Shown here: positions 32,869 through 41,759 of the stretch, piece after piece | Position numbering within the stretch: the first letter of the stretch is position 1 | How the letters are laid out: each line of letters starts with the position of its first letter | Notes under the pieces: model-generated | Databases searched by the model: none | Seen by the model: the letters and a program-made list of their open reading frames with translations, nothing else | Told to the model about the DNA's origin: nothing | Program-made: the position numbers and the translations under genes | Origin: Aquimarina sp042434915 | Lineage (GTDB): Bacteria; Bacteroidota; Bacteroidia; Flavobacteriales; Flavobacteriaceae | DNA length: 64,000 nucleotides | Direction: 5' to 3' | Assembly: GCF_042434915.1 (NCBI RefSeq) | Contig: NZ_CP170198.1 | Coordinates: 3,410,001-3,474,000 of the forward strand

Positions 32869-33144
32869 TTATACAATAGCAAGGATGTCATCCTCACGCA
32901 TGATTAAATAGTCTTTACCATCTAATTTTAATTCGGTACCAGAAAATTTACCGTAAAGAACCGTGTCACCTACTTTTACAGTCATGTCATGATCTTTTTT
33001 ACCATTACCTACAGCAGCAACTTTACCTTTTTGTTGTTTTTCTTGTGCCGAATCAGGTATGTATAATCCTGAAGCTGTTTGTTTTTCTGCCGGAAGTGGT
33101 TCGATTACCACGCGATCCGAAAGAGGCTTAATGTTTACTCCCAT
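32869..33144 (-). CDS. groES: Co-chaperonin GroES
   Basis: A 91-residue heptameric lid of GroEL, of usual length. The N-terminal strand IKPLSDRVVIEPLPAE, the mobile loop region EKQTASGLYIPDSAQEK and the GDTVLYGKFSGTEL segment are typical. The groESL unit has its own upstream region after the secG terminator; no CIRCE element is seen, but an imperfect inverted repeat lies at 33204-33225. Confidence 0.98.
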   Translation of the reverse strand: MGVNIKPLSDRVVIEPLPAEKQTASGLYIPDSAQEKQQKGKVAAVGNGKKDHDMTVKVGDTVLYGKFSGTELKLDGKDYLIMREDDILAIV

Positions 33145-33203
33145 TATGATTAGTTTTATTATTAAAATTAATATGTATTATGTATCTAATCATTCAGAAA
33201 TTG

Positions 33204-33225
33204 TGCCAGTGGAGATATACTGACA
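33204..33225. promoter_or_regulatory. Candidate heat-shock operator upstream of groES
   Basis: An imperfect inverted repeat TGCCAGT-N8-ACTGACA (one mismatch between seven-base arms) 60-81 bases upstream of groES. On the minus strand the sequence includes TGGCAC followed five bases on by CTGA, loosely like a sigma-54 site. It may be the stress-response element of groESL in this lineage; no consensus is firm enough to name the factor. Confidence 0.35.
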
Positions 33226-33235
33226 AATTGAAATA

Positions 33236-33270
33236 AAAAATGCCGCCCTGTATGACAAGTCGGCATTTTT
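33236..33270 (-). terminator. Terminator downstream of secG
   Basis: A ten-base stem AAAAATGCCG / CGGCATTTTT closing a 15-base loop, between secG and groES. On the minus strand it ends in a T run, so it separates the secG operon from groESL. Confidence 0.75.
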
Positions 33271-33295
33271 ATGTAATTATTATATAACGTTTTCC

Positions 33296-33613
33296 CTATT
33301 CCTCTACGGCAGGTGTAGCTACTGGAGCTTCGATTTGTACATCATCGGTATTTATCTTTGATTCTTCTATTCCAGAACCACCCATAAGATCAATGTTTGA
33401 TAGTAGAATCAAAACTAGTAATAGCGTAGCCAAGGCCCAAGTACTTTTGTCTAAAAAGTCGGTAGTTTTTTTGACACCACCTAATTGTTGTGATCCGCCA
33501 CCTCCAAAAGATGAAGACAGTCCGCCTCCTTTTGGATTTTGCACCATGATTACTACGATTAGTAAAAAAGATACGATAACGATAAGTATTAAAAAGATAG
33601 TAAACGTTGTCAT
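33296..33613 (-). CDS. secG: Preprotein translocase subunit SecG
   Basis: A 105-residue two-helix membrane protein: the first helix at about 4-24, the conserved cytosolic loop NPKGGGLSSSFGGGG, then a second helix (TWALATLLLVLILLSNI). The acidic C-terminal tail rich in Glu, Thr and Val is normal for Bacteroidota. SecG assists SecYE and SecA in moving proteins across the inner membrane. It follows the TPR-like gene with seven bases between, at the end of the miaB-lptE run. Confidence 0.95.
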   Translation of the reverse strand: MTTFTIFLILIVIVSFLLIVVIMVQNPKGGGLSSSFGGGGSQQLGGVKKTTDFLDKSTWALATLLLVLILLSNIDLMGGSGIEESKINTDDVQIEAPVATPAVEE

Positions 33614-33620
33614 TATATTG

Positions 33621-34595
33621 TTATTTATTTTCTTGTAATTTCTTTATTGCTCGAATTTGGTCTGCAAAGAAACCACTTTTTTCGGGATTTTTCAAAATTA
33701 ATATTTTATATGCTTGAATCGCCTTTTTATAATTTTTTTGTGATAAATAAACACGTGCCAATGTTTCGGTCATTAATTCATCTGGCGCTGTAGCATGTTC
33801 TTTGGCAATATTGCGTGTGGGAACACTTTTGTCTACAGGTTTTATCTTAGGATTATTAGCAATAAACTGATCTATAATCTCAAATTTTTTCTGAAGTTTT
33901 GAGGGTTTTGATTCACTTGGAGTAGCTTTTACCTTTTCTTTTAAAGAGATTTCTTTTTTGTCATTTTCTTCATCCTTTAATTTGTCGTCTCGACGAATAG
34001 GTTGTACAGAAGTTAATTTGAGCCATTCTGCAAAAGAGTGGGTTTCTTTTTTAGTGAACTCCAAAGGTTCGTCAGGATGGATACTTGAAACTGTAGGTTC
34101 TGCTTGTTTATTTGTTTTAGATTCGCTACTTTCTTTGGATGGTGAGATTTCTAGAGGAGTAGTGTCAGATTCTTTATCTTTGGCCTCAAAAAGTTGAGGG
34201 TCAAGAACCTCTTCTGCCTCGTCGCTGTTCATTGAAACTGCTTGATCAATGGTTATGGCATCCTCTGTACTTTCTGTTTTTGAATCGTTTACTGTTATGG
34301 TATTAAGATATTGCGCAGTGCTGGTGGGTTCGTTGCTATTGTTTGTAACCGTTGCTAGAAATGAGGGAGATGTTATAAACTCAAATAGCACGCTACGGTC
34401 TGTAGTGTAGGCTGCTGTGGTTTTAAGTTCTTTATTGTAAATAAAACTTCCTTGATCTTTTAAGCCTTTTAATAAAATTGAACGCGCCGATTGAAAATAC
34501 GGAAACTCTTTTATTAACTGTTGAAGAGCAACTATTTGTTCCTTCTCAATAGTAGCAGGATTTTGTAGAAGATATAGAAGAGATTTGCTGTTCAA
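33621..34595 (-). CDS. TPR-like protein of the lptE-secG operon
   Basis: A 324-residue protein. The only start in frame at the 5' end is a TTG at 34595; the next ATG lies far inside, so a TTG start is likely. The N-terminal 90 residues are helical and conserved-looking (LLYLLQNPATIEKEQIVALQ; FPYFQSARSIL); a long acidic, Ser/Thr/Glu-rich linker follows (about 95-240); the last 60 residues form a TPR-like hairpin (ETLARVYLSQKNYKKAIQAY). No signal peptide is seen. The gene sits between lptE and secG in a known flavobacterial order. I do not recognise a function; a cytosolic scaffold role is a guess. Confidence 0.82.
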   Translation of the reverse strand: MNSKSLLYLLQNPATIEKEQIVALQQLIKEFPYFQSARSILLKGLKDQGSFIYNKELKTTAAYTTDRSVLFEFITSPSFLATVTNNSNEPTSTAQYLNTITVNDSKTESTEDAITIDQAVSMNSDEAEEVLDPQLFEAKDKESDTTPLEISPSKESSESKTNKQAEPTVSSIHPDEPLEFTKKETHSFAEWLKLTSVQPIRRDDKLKDEENDKKEISLKEKVKATPSESKPSKLQKKFEIIDQFIANNPKIKPVDKSVPTRNIAKEHATAPDELMTETLARVYLSQKNYKKAIQAYKILILKNPEKSGFFADQIRAIKKLQENK

Positions 34596-34636
34596 AATTT
34601 AAAAATTGTTTTTTAATTTAAAGTTATAAAATTCAC

Positions 34637-35143
34637 TTACCACTTGGCCAAGGTTGCATTGAAAATATCTTGGGTTAAGCGTTCATAAATTATTTGTATA
34701 GCCTCATCCCGTACAGCATTTTCTGATCGAGAAGCAGCATAATCATAGAAGAAAGAAAATCGTTGTTCTATATCTTGGGTAGGGTCATTGGTGTCATAAA
34801 AACGAACATTTATAGCAATAGTAAGTCGGTTTTGTGCAGCGGTATTTTCTGAAGTAGCAGTGTTAGGAGCGACATAATATTGTACAATTTCACCTTCATA
34901 TACTAGGTCTCCAGACGAGGTAACCAAATCCAAATTAGTCTGATTTAAAATAAGATCTTGTAGCTGATTGGTAAAGGTTTGATCAATACCAGGAATTACT
35001 ATCGAAGCTTGGTTGCTAAAGAAGTTTACTTGAAACGTTTTTGTTTCTGGCGAAATGGATATTCCGCTAAAAGAATAAGCACCACAGCCATACAAAACAA
35101 CGCTGCCTACTACAATTAAAAATAAGGATTTAAAGTATTTCAT
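34637..35143 (-). CDS. lptE: LptE-like lipopolysaccharide assembly lipoprotein
   Basis: With the ATG at 35143 the protein has 168 residues and a clean lipoprotein signal ending at Cys20 (VLYGCGAYSF); an upstream ATG at 35155 adds four residues. The mature part is the small alpha/beta LptE fold, with GISISPETKTFQVNFFSN, IDQTFTNQLQDLILNQTNL and LTIAINVRFYDTND. LptE plugs and helps assemble the LptD barrel in the outer membrane. It follows the sigma-54 activator gene by about 36 bases. Together with lptC at 12237 it shows that the window carries two separate parts of the LPS export pathway. Confidence 0.85.
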   Translation of the reverse strand: MKYFKSLFLIVVGSVVLYGCGAYSFSGISISPETKTFQVNFFSNQASIVIPGIDQTFTNQLQDLILNQTNLDLVTSSGDLVYEGEIVQYYVAPNTATSENTAAQNRLTIAINVRFYDTNDPTQDIEQRFSFFYDYAASRSENAVRDEAIQIIYERLTQDIFNATLAKW

Positions 35144-35179
35144 AAAATAAGGCATTGAAGCTATCTAATGATTTGGTTA

Positions 35180-36451
35180 TTAGAGGTCGTATTGTTTGAT
35201 TTTTCGATAGAGCGTGCGTTCACTAATTCCTAATTCATCTGCAGCAGCCTTGCGTTTACCCCGATGTCGTTCTAGTGATTTTTTGATCAATTCAAGTTCT
35301 TTGTCTTGAAGTGATAGCCGCTCTTCTTCTTGAATTTCTTCGGCAAAATGATATTTGTCCTCTGCGGTTAGTGCTGGGTTAGATGCTGCCGGAATATGTA
35401 AAATATCTCTAGCTTGCTCTTCTTGAGCTTCTTCATAAGCAACACTACCGTCATCATCATTTTCATCTCCATAGATTTTACGGATCAGTCCCTCATTTTC
35501 TTTTTGTACTTGTTTAGAATTGCCACTTTGCATGAGCTCCATGGTTAATTTTTTTAGATCATTTAGATCATTTTTCATATCAAAAAGAACTTTATAAAGG
35601 ATTTCTCGCTCATTACTGAAATCACTATCCTTTTTATTAGAAGAAATTATAGCAGGCAAGTTACTACCAATGTTAGGGAGATACCCATGTAGCGATTTGC
35701 CAGTTATGACTCTAGTTTGTTCTAATACCGATATTTGCTCTGCTATATTACGTAATTGTCTAATGTTACCACTCCAGCGATATTGTTCTAATAAGCTCGT
35801 AGCATCGTCATCAAGACGGATTGTTGGCATTTTATATTTTGTAGCAAAATCAGACGCAAATTTTCTAAATAGTAAATGAATGTCTTCTTTACGTTCTCGT
35901 AAAGGCGGTAAATTAATTTCTACAGTACTGAGGCGATAATATAGGTCTTCTCTAAACTTTTCTTTTTTTATCGCTTCAAACATATTTACATTGGTTGCAG
36001 CCACAATACGCACATCAGTTTTTTGAACTTTTGATGATCCTACTTTAATAAACTCTCCGTTTTCGAGTACGCGTAATAATCTAACTTGTGTGGTTAGTGG
36101 TAATTCTCCCACTTCATCCAGAAATATGGTACCCCCATCTGCGACTTCAAAATATCCGCTACGGGTTTGTGTAGCTCCTGTAAAGGCGCCTTTTTCATGA
36201 CCAAAAAGTTCGCTATCTATAGTTCCTTCTGGTATAGCACCGCAGTTTACGGCAATATATTTACCATGCTTACGATGTGAGAGCGAATGAATGATTTTCG
36301 GAATACTTTCTTTACCAACTCCACTTTCACCTGTAACTAAAACAGAAATGTCGGTAGGCGCCACTTGTATGGCTTTTTCAATAGCTCTGTTTAGCTTAGG
36401 ATCGTTTCCTATAATTCCAAAACGTTGTTTTGTAGCTTGAACTGATTCCAT
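35180..36451 (-). CDS. Sigma-54-dependent transcriptional activator without receiver domain
   Basis: A 423-residue enhancer-binding protein. The AAA+ domain begins almost at the N-terminus: Walker A GESGVGKE (41-48), the sigma-54 contact loop GAFTGA (88-93) and Walker B GTIFLDE (108-113). The C-terminus is a Fis-type helix-turn-helix (HRGKRKAAADELGISERTLYRKI). Between them is a linker of about 130 residues. There is no receiver, GAF or PAS domain, so activity is not controlled by phosphorylation in cis. It stands in a run with miaB, lptE and secG. Its targets are unknown; sigma-54 sites are rare in the window. Confidence 0.93.
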   Translation of the reverse strand: MESVQATKQRFGIIGNDPKLNRAIEKAIQVAPTDISVLVTGESGVGKESIPKIIHSLSHRKHGKYIAVNCGAIPEGTIDSELFGHEKGAFTGATQTRSGYFEVADGGTIFLDEVGELPLTTQVRLLRVLENGEFIKVGSSKVQKTDVRIVAATNVNMFEAIKKEKFREDLYYRLSTVEINLPPLRERKEDIHLLFRKFASDFATKYKMPTIRLDDDATSLLEQYRWSGNIRQLRNIAEQISVLEQTRVITGKSLHGYLPNIGSNLPAIISSNKKDSDFSNEREILYKVLFDMKNDLNDLKKLTMELMQSGNSKQVQKENEGLIRKIYGDENDDDGSVAYEEAQEEQARDILHIPAASNPALTAEDKYHFAEEIQEEERLSLQDKELELIKKSLERHRGKRKAAADELGISERTLYRKIKQYDL

Positions 36452-36495
36452 ATATTGTACTAGGTTTTTAGAATTTAATTCGTCGTTTCCTCCGA

Positions 36496-37425
36496 CTAAT
36501 TCTGATAATTATAGTTTTCTAAAGTGACTTGATTGTAATAATCCTTATAAGTAAAATTTATGGTAGAAGGGTAATCGTCACTGGTGTATTCAAGTGTTCG
36601 TGAAGATTCTTCTAAACTATTACTTATATAGTTGTTTTTACTAAAAATTTGTAAAACTCTCTGTTCCAAATCAAAACTACTTTCAAGAATATAATTGATA
36701 TTGTATTCTTCAAACTGATTGTAGAACGGATTCTGTTTGTCGTCAAAGGTGTAGTTGGATGTATAGGAATTAAGGCCGTATATAACATCCTCCTTTCTAA
36801 TTTGAATCAAATTGTTATTTTCGTATTCAAAATCAATTATAGCGGTAATATTATCATTGGAATCTTCTTCGTCATGTTCTTCAATTTTAGATAGCCTATT
36901 AAGGTTATCCAAGAACAACTTAGTGTAGTGATTGGGTAAGCTTTCAAATCTGATAATAATGGTGTTAGTATCATATTCAAAAGTTCTATTGGATGCTACT
37001 GTACCGGTCAAATGTTGGATTAAACGGTTGGAGTCATCATAGATATACGTGGCTGAACTAATCAAAGTTCCAGCGCTATAAATATCTTTTCGTATAGGCA
37101 TATAGTGATCACTATGCTCATAACTAAATTCATGTACCAATCTATCTTTGTCATCATAGGAAGTAGTTGGTCTATTACTACTATCATAATTCGCAATCCA
37201 AAATGTATCTCCGTTATCGTATGAAGATTCGATTGAAGCTAACTTTTTTCGATTTGTGTTTGAATTTTCATCATCCTCTGTATCGCTGTCATCATCGGTA
37301 TCTCCGATTATAGGAGTTTCTGATTCTTCTGGTGTTTCTTCGACCTTTGGAGGGTCAATAGTGTCATCGGATGAGCAGGACATTATTAATAAAGAAAGAA
37401 ATAAGGTGGTTATAAAATTTTTCAT
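36496..37425 (-). CDS. Surface-type lipoprotein with YD-like repeats
   Basis: A 309-residue lipoprotein: signal peptide ending LLIMSC (Cys17) followed directly by SSDDTIDPP, an acidic stretch like the lipoprotein export signal of surface-exposed Bacteroidota lipoproteins. A long Asp/Glu/Ser linker leads to a domain of repeated beta strands with YDDSNRL, YDTNTI, LDNLNRL and YENNNL motifs, resembling degenerate YD/RHS repeats. It has no recognised enzyme motif. It lies between miaB and the sigma-54 activator, where related genomes usually have none, so it may be a lineage-specific insertion. Role unknown; a cell-surface binding protein is plausible. Confidence 0.75.
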   Translation of the reverse strand: MKNFITTLFLSLLIMSCSSDDTIDPPKVEETPEESETPIIGDTDDDSDTEDDENSNTNRKKLASIESSYDNGDTFWIANYDSSNRPTTSYDDKDRLVHEFSYEHSDHYMPIRKDIYSAGTLISSATYIYDDSNRLIQHLTGTVASNRTFEYDTNTIIIRFESLPNHYTKLFLDNLNRLSKIEEHDEEDSNDNITAIIDFEYENNNLIQIRKEDVIYGLNSYTSNYTFDDKQNPFYNQFEEYNINYILESSFDLEQRVLQIFSKNNYISNSLEESSRTLEYTSDDYPSTINFTYKDYYNQVTLENYNYQN

Positions 37426-37456
37426 TAGCTTATTTTAGGTTTCAAAATAGTAAGCG

Positions 37457-38902
37457 TTAATTATTTTCAGAGTAAGCGACTGCTTTGCCCAAGAGTGTTG
37501 CGCTTGTGCATTCACTAATATAAACTTGCACAAAATCCCCGATTTTATAGTGTTCTTTTGGAAAAATCGCTACAATATTCTGCGAAATCCTTCCGCTCCA
37601 ATGTTGATCAGATTTTTTTGATTCCTTTTCGATAAGTACTTCAAAAGTTTTACCGAGATAAGATTCATGTTTGTAAGCACAGTGTGTACGCTGAAGGGCG
37701 ATAACCTCTGCAAGTCTTCGTTTCTTTACGGCTTCGGGTACATCATCTTCAAATTTTCTTTCGGCCATGGTACCAGGTCTTTCAGAATATGCATACATAT
37801 ATCCGTGTTCATACTTTACATGTTCCAATAATGATAGTGTATCTTGATGATCCTGTTCTGTTTCTGTAGGAAAACCGATGATCATATCTTGTGTAATAGA
37901 GCAGTCGGGAATGATTTTTTTAATATTATCCACCAATTCCATATATTCTTTACGGGTATGCAAACGATTCATTTTTTTCAAAATGCGATCACTTCCACTT
38001 TGTATAGGAAGATGAATATGATTACAAATATTGGAATGCTTAGCCATTATTTTAATAACATCCATAGTCATATCCTGAGGATTTGAAGTAGAAAAACGAA
38101 TGCGTAACTTAGGAAAACGTAGGGCGACCATATCCAATAATTTTGCAAAATCTGTAGCTGTTGCTTTTTGGAGATCACTGGCTTTCTCAAAGTCCTTTTT
38201 TAAACCCCCACCGTACCATAAATAACTATCTACGTTTTGCCCAAGCAGCGTAATTTCTTTATAATTCTTGCTTACCAAATCATTTACTTCTTGTAAAATG
38301 CTTTGTGGATCGCGACTTCGCTCTCTACCTCGGGTAAAGGGAACTACGCAAAAGGTACACATGTTATCGCATCCTCTAGTAATGGATACAAATGCCGATA
38401 CACCATTGCTCTGCAATCGCACAGGAGCAATATCTCCATAGGTTTCTTCTTTAGACAAAACAACATTCACAGCATTACGGCCTGCATCTACCTCTTCAAG
38501 TAGATTGGGCAGATCCTTGTAGGCATCGGGGCCAACCACTAAATCTACAATTTTTTCTTCTTCTAGAAATTTACTTTTAAGACGCTCGGCCATACAACCC
38601 AATACACCAACCTTCATTTTTGGATTGATTTTTTTTACAGCGTTGTATTTTTCTAAACGTTTTCTAACGGTTAGTTCTGCTTTTTCTCTAATTGAACAAG
38701 TATTGACAAGGACTAGGTCTGCATCTTCTAGGTTTTGAGTGGTGTTAAAGCCATTCTCAGCAAGTATGGACGCAACAATTTCACTATCACTAAAATTCAT
38801 TTGACACCCGTAGCTTTCTATAAAAAGCTTTCGTTTATTGGTTTCTCTTTGGTCAAGAACCAGTGGTTGTCCTTGTTTGTCTTCATCTATAATCTTCTCC
38901 AT
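37457..38902 (-). CDS. miaB: tRNA-2-methylthio-N6-dimethylallyladenosine synthase MiaB
   Basis: A 481-residue methylthiotransferase that adds the ms2 group to i6A37 of tRNAs. The N-terminal UPF0004 domain holds the auxiliary-cluster cysteines Cys33 (YGCQMN), Cys69 (VNTCSIRE) and Cys103 (LGCMAER); the radical SAM motif is Cys178-x3-Cys182-x2-Cys185 (GCDNMCTFC) followed by VVPFTRGRERSR; the C-terminal TRAM domain ends the protein. Motifs are those of MiaB, not of the ribosomal RimO or MtaB relatives. It has its own consensus promoter. Confidence 0.97.
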   Translation of the reverse strand: MEKIIDEDKQGQPLVLDQRETNKRKLFIESYGCQMNFSDSEIVASILAENGFNTTQNLEDADLVLVNTCSIREKAELTVRKRLEKYNAVKKINPKMKVGVLGCMAERLKSKFLEEEKIVDLVVGPDAYKDLPNLLEEVDAGRNAVNVVLSKEETYGDIAPVRLQSNGVSAFVSITRGCDNMCTFCVVPFTRGRERSRDPQSILQEVNDLVSKNYKEITLLGQNVDSYLWYGGGLKKDFEKASDLQKATATDFAKLLDMVALRFPKLRIRFSTSNPQDMTMDVIKIMAKHSNICNHIHLPIQSGSDRILKKMNRLHTRKEYMELVDNIKKIIPDCSITQDMIIGFPTETEQDHQDTLSLLEHVKYEHGYMYAYSERPGTMAERKFEDDVPEAVKKRRLAEVIALQRTHCAYKHESYLGKTFEVLIEKESKKSDQHWSGRISQNIVAIFPKEHYKIGDFVQVYISECTSATLLGKAVAYSENN

Positions 38903-38934
38903 CGATATGTGCTTACTGCAAAATTTTATTTAGA

Positions 38935-38964
38935 CAAAGATACTCTTAAAACTATAGCTGCCAA
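38935..38964 (-). promoter_or_regulatory. Promoter of miaB (TTG-N19-TATCTTTG)
   Basis: On the minus strand TTG (38964-38962) precedes TATCTTTG (38942-38935) by 19 bases, a full match to the Bacteroidota consensus. The leader would be about 30 bases. Confidence 0.78.
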
Positions 38965-39185
38965 AGTGGCAGAGCATTTTTATAATTTTTTACTTTAAAC
39001 TAAAGGAGTTAGGTCTTTAATTGAGAGTAATATTATGCTAATTAGTAGTTATATAAAAAGGAAGAGTGTATTGACCAATAGTTTAAGATGGTTACTAAAG
39101 ATAATTTAAGTTGTATACTACTAGATTTTGTATTTTTTAAAGGATAGAGATTTAGTAATTTAAGCTAAAATTCTCGCAAATAATT

Positions 39186-39213
39186 TTGTTGTAAAAAAAT
39201 TGACATACTTTTG
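39186..39213 (+). promoter_or_regulatory. Promoter of topA (TTG-N17-TACTTTTG)
   Basis: TTG (39186-39188) and TACTTTTG (39206-39213) are 17 bases apart, giving a leader of about 15-20 bases before the ATG at 39234. Confidence 0.7.
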
Positions 39214-39233
39214 TCTCAAGAAAAAAGAGGATT

Positions 39234-41759
39234 ATGGCTAAGAATTTAGTGATCGTAGAGTCACCTGCAAAAGCAAAAACAATTGAAAAATTTCTTGGAA
39301 AAGAGTATACCGTGGCTTCAAGCTTTGGGCATATTGCAGATTTGCCAGCAAAAGAGCTTGGTGTTGATGTTGATGGAGATTTTAAGCCAAAGTATATTGT
39401 TTCAAGCGATAAGAAGGATGTAGTTAAAAAATTAAAAGCGCTATCTCAAAAAGCAGAAATGATTTGGTTAGCCAGTGATGAGGATCGAGAAGGAGAGGCG
39501 ATTGCTTGGCATCTTGCCGAAGAGCTTAAGCTAGATGAGAGTAGAACGAGACGAATAGTTTTTCATGAAATCACAAAAAATGCGATTCTCAAAGCAATAG
39601 AAAACCCACGTAAAATAGATTATAATTTAGTAAACGCACAACAGGCAAGACGGGTTCTTGATAGGTTAGTAGGGTACGAGTTATCTCCTGTGTTGTGGCG
39701 TAAAGTGAAGGGGGGATTATCTGCTGGTAGGGTGCAGTCGGTATCTGTACGCTTAATTGTTGAACGGGAACGAGAAATTATTGATTTTAAACCAGTGGGG
39801 TCTTATCGAGTAGATGCGGAATTTACAAATGACGATGGAAAATCGATCAAAGCAAAGCTTCCCAAAAATTTTAAAACCAAAAAACAGGCTCAAGATTTTT
39901 TAAACGCAAATCTAAATGCATCACACAAAGTTGCAGACCTTACAACAAAACCTGCAAAAAAATCTCCTGCACCACCTTTTACAACATCAACATTGCAACA
40001 AGAGGCGTCGCGTAAACTATATTTTTCAGTTAGTAAGACAATGACAATGGCGCAGCGTTTATACGAGGCAGGTTTAATTACATATATGAGAACTGATAGT
40101 GTAAATCTATCGTCGGAGGCTCAAAAAGGAGCAAAAGCAGAGATCGTATCTGCGTATGGAGATGAATTTAGTAAGCCTAGACAGTATAAAGGTAAAGCAA
40201 AAGGGGCTCAAGAAGCTCACGAAGCGATACGTCCTACAGATTTTTCTAGGCATAGTGTTAATATGGATTCAGATCAGCAACGCTTGTATGAATTAATTTG
40301 GAAGCGAGCTATTGCATCTCAAATGAGTGATGCCAAATTAGAACGTACACAGGTTAAAATAGAAACAAACTCTCATAAAGAAATTTTTGTTGCTAATGGA
40401 GAAGTAATAAAATTTGAAGGGTTTTTGAAAGTATATTTAGAAGGAAGTGATGATGAAGATGAAGAGCAAGAAGGTATTTTGCCAGCATTACAGATACATG
40501 AAACTTTACACCAAAAATACATTTCGGCAACAGAGCGTTTTACACGTCCTCCAAGTCGATATTCTGAAGCAGCCTTGGTAAAAAAATTGGAAGAACTTGG
40601 TATCGGTCGGCCATCAACCTACGCGCCAACAATTTCTACAATACAAAATAGAAAGTATGTCGAAAAAGGAGCCAAAGAAGGAGAAGAAAGAAATTATGTA
40701 AGTTTACGCTTATCGGGTGATGTGATCAAAGAAGCAACATTAAAAGAAAAAGTAGGTAGTGATAAAGGTAAGTTGATACCCACCGATGTAGGGATGGTTG
40801 TCAATGATTTTTTAGTCAATCATTTTTCGACAGTTTTAGATTATAATTTCACAGCCAAAGTTGAGCAAGATTTTGACGATATAGCCGAAGGAAATGAGGA
40901 TTGGAAAGAGGTAATGAGTGAATTTTATAAAGAATTCCATCCTAGAGTCCAAGATGTAGCAGAAAACGCAGAGCGCGAAGTTGGAGAAAGAATTCTTGGA
41001 GAAGATCCAGAAACAGGTAAACCTGTTAGTGTTAGATTAGGTCGTTTTGGTCCTATGGTTCAAATAGGATCTGTAGAGGATGAAGAGAAACCTAAGTTTG
41101 CAAGTTTAGGACCAGGTCAAACTCTTAGCAGTCTAACCTTCGAGCAAGCAATGGATTTATTTCAACTTCCAAAAGAAGTTGGAGAATATAAAGGAGAGGT
41201 TTTAACCGTGAATAATGGTCGTTTTGGTCCTTATGTTAAATATGGAGATAAATTTGTTTCTCTAGAAAAAGGAGAAGATCCGTTAGACACTACCTTAGAA
41301 CGAGCTATCGAGTTGATTGTAGCCAAAGAAAAAGCCGATGCTCCAATATATACTTACGAAAACTTACCTGTACAAAAAGGTACAGGACGTTTTGGTCCAT
41401 TTATCAAATGGAACGGAATGTTTATAAATGTCAATAAGAAATACGACTTCGATAATTTATCAGATCAAGATATTGTTACACTTATTGAAGAAAAGAAGCA
41501 AAAGGAAATTGATAAAGTTATTCATAACTGGGAAGAAGAAGGAATACGTGTAGAAAAAGCACGCTGGGGACGCAGTAACGTTATAAAGGGAAAAGTAAAA
41601 GTTGAACTACCTAAAACTGTAGATGCTACCAAATTAACATTAGAAGAAGTTAAGGTTATTCTTGAGAAAAACGCTCCTAAAAAGAAAGCGACAGCCAAGA
41701 AAAAAACAGCGTCAAAAAAAACAACTAAGAAAAGCACAACTTCCAAAAATAAGAAATAA
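39234..41759 (+). CDS. topA: DNA topoisomerase I
   Basis: An 841-residue type IA topoisomerase that relaxes negative supercoils. The Toprim domain opens with VIVESPAKAKTIEKFLG and has the metal-binding DEDREGEAIAWH; the catalytic Tyr284 is in ITYMRTDSVNL. Instead of zinc ribbons the C-terminal part holds several TopA_C repeats, each with a GRFGP motif (RLGRFGPMV, NNGRFGPYV, GTGRFGPFI), then a Lys/Thr-rich tail (KKKATAKKKTASKKTTKKS) of the kind common in Bacteroidota and likely to bind DNA. Its stop overlaps the next start by one base. Confidence 0.97.
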   Translation: MAKNLVIVESPAKAKTIEKFLGKEYTVASSFGHIADLPAKELGVDVDGDFKPKYIVSSDKKDVVKKLKALSQKAEMIWLASDEDREGEAIAWHLAEELKLDESRTRRIVFHEITKNAILKAIENPRKIDYNLVNAQQARRVLDRLVGYELSPVLWRKVKGGLSAGRVQSVSVRLIVEREREIIDFKPVGSYRVDAEFTNDDGKSIKAKLPKNFKTKKQAQDFLNANLNASHKVADLTTKPAKKSPAPPFTTSTLQQEASRKLYFSVSKTMTMAQRLYEAGLITYMRTDSVNLSSEAQKGAKAEIVSAYGDEFSKPRQYKGKAKGAQEAHEAIRPTDFSRHSVNMDSDQQRLYELIWKRAIASQMSDAKLERTQVKIETNSHKEIFVANGEVIKFEGFLKVYLEGSDDEDEEQEGILPALQIHETLHQKYISATERFTRPPSRYSEAALVKKLEELGIGRPSTYAPTISTIQNRKYVEKGAKEGEERNYVSLRLSGDVIKEATLKEKVGSDKGKLIPTDVGMVVNDFLVNHFSTVLDYNFTAKVEQDFDDIAEGNEDWKEVMSEFYKEFHPRVQDVAENAEREVGERILGEDPETGKPVSVRLGRFGPMVQIGSVEDEEKPKFASLGPGQTLSSLTFEQAMDLFQLPKEVGEYKGEVLTVNNGRFGPYVKYGDKFVSLEKGEDPLDTTLERAIELIVAKEKADAPIYTYENLPVQKGTGRFGPFIKWNGMFINVNKKYDFDNLSDQDIVTLIEEKKQKEIDKVIHNWEEEGIRVEKARWGRSNVIKGKVKVELPKTVDATKLTLEEVKVILEKNAPKKKATAKKKTASKKTTKKSTTSKNKK

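Larger units (their letters stand above)
38903..39233. other. Divergent intergenic region between miaB and topA
   Basis: About 330 AT-rich bases without a supported gene; it contains two well-matched divergent promoters, at 38935-38964 for miaB and 39186-39213 for topA. Confidence 0.7.

Noticed and set aside
33145..33295. CIRCE/HrcA element before groES
   Set aside because: The TTAGCACTC-N9-GAGTGCTAA pattern is not present, only the weaker inverted repeat listed as a feature.
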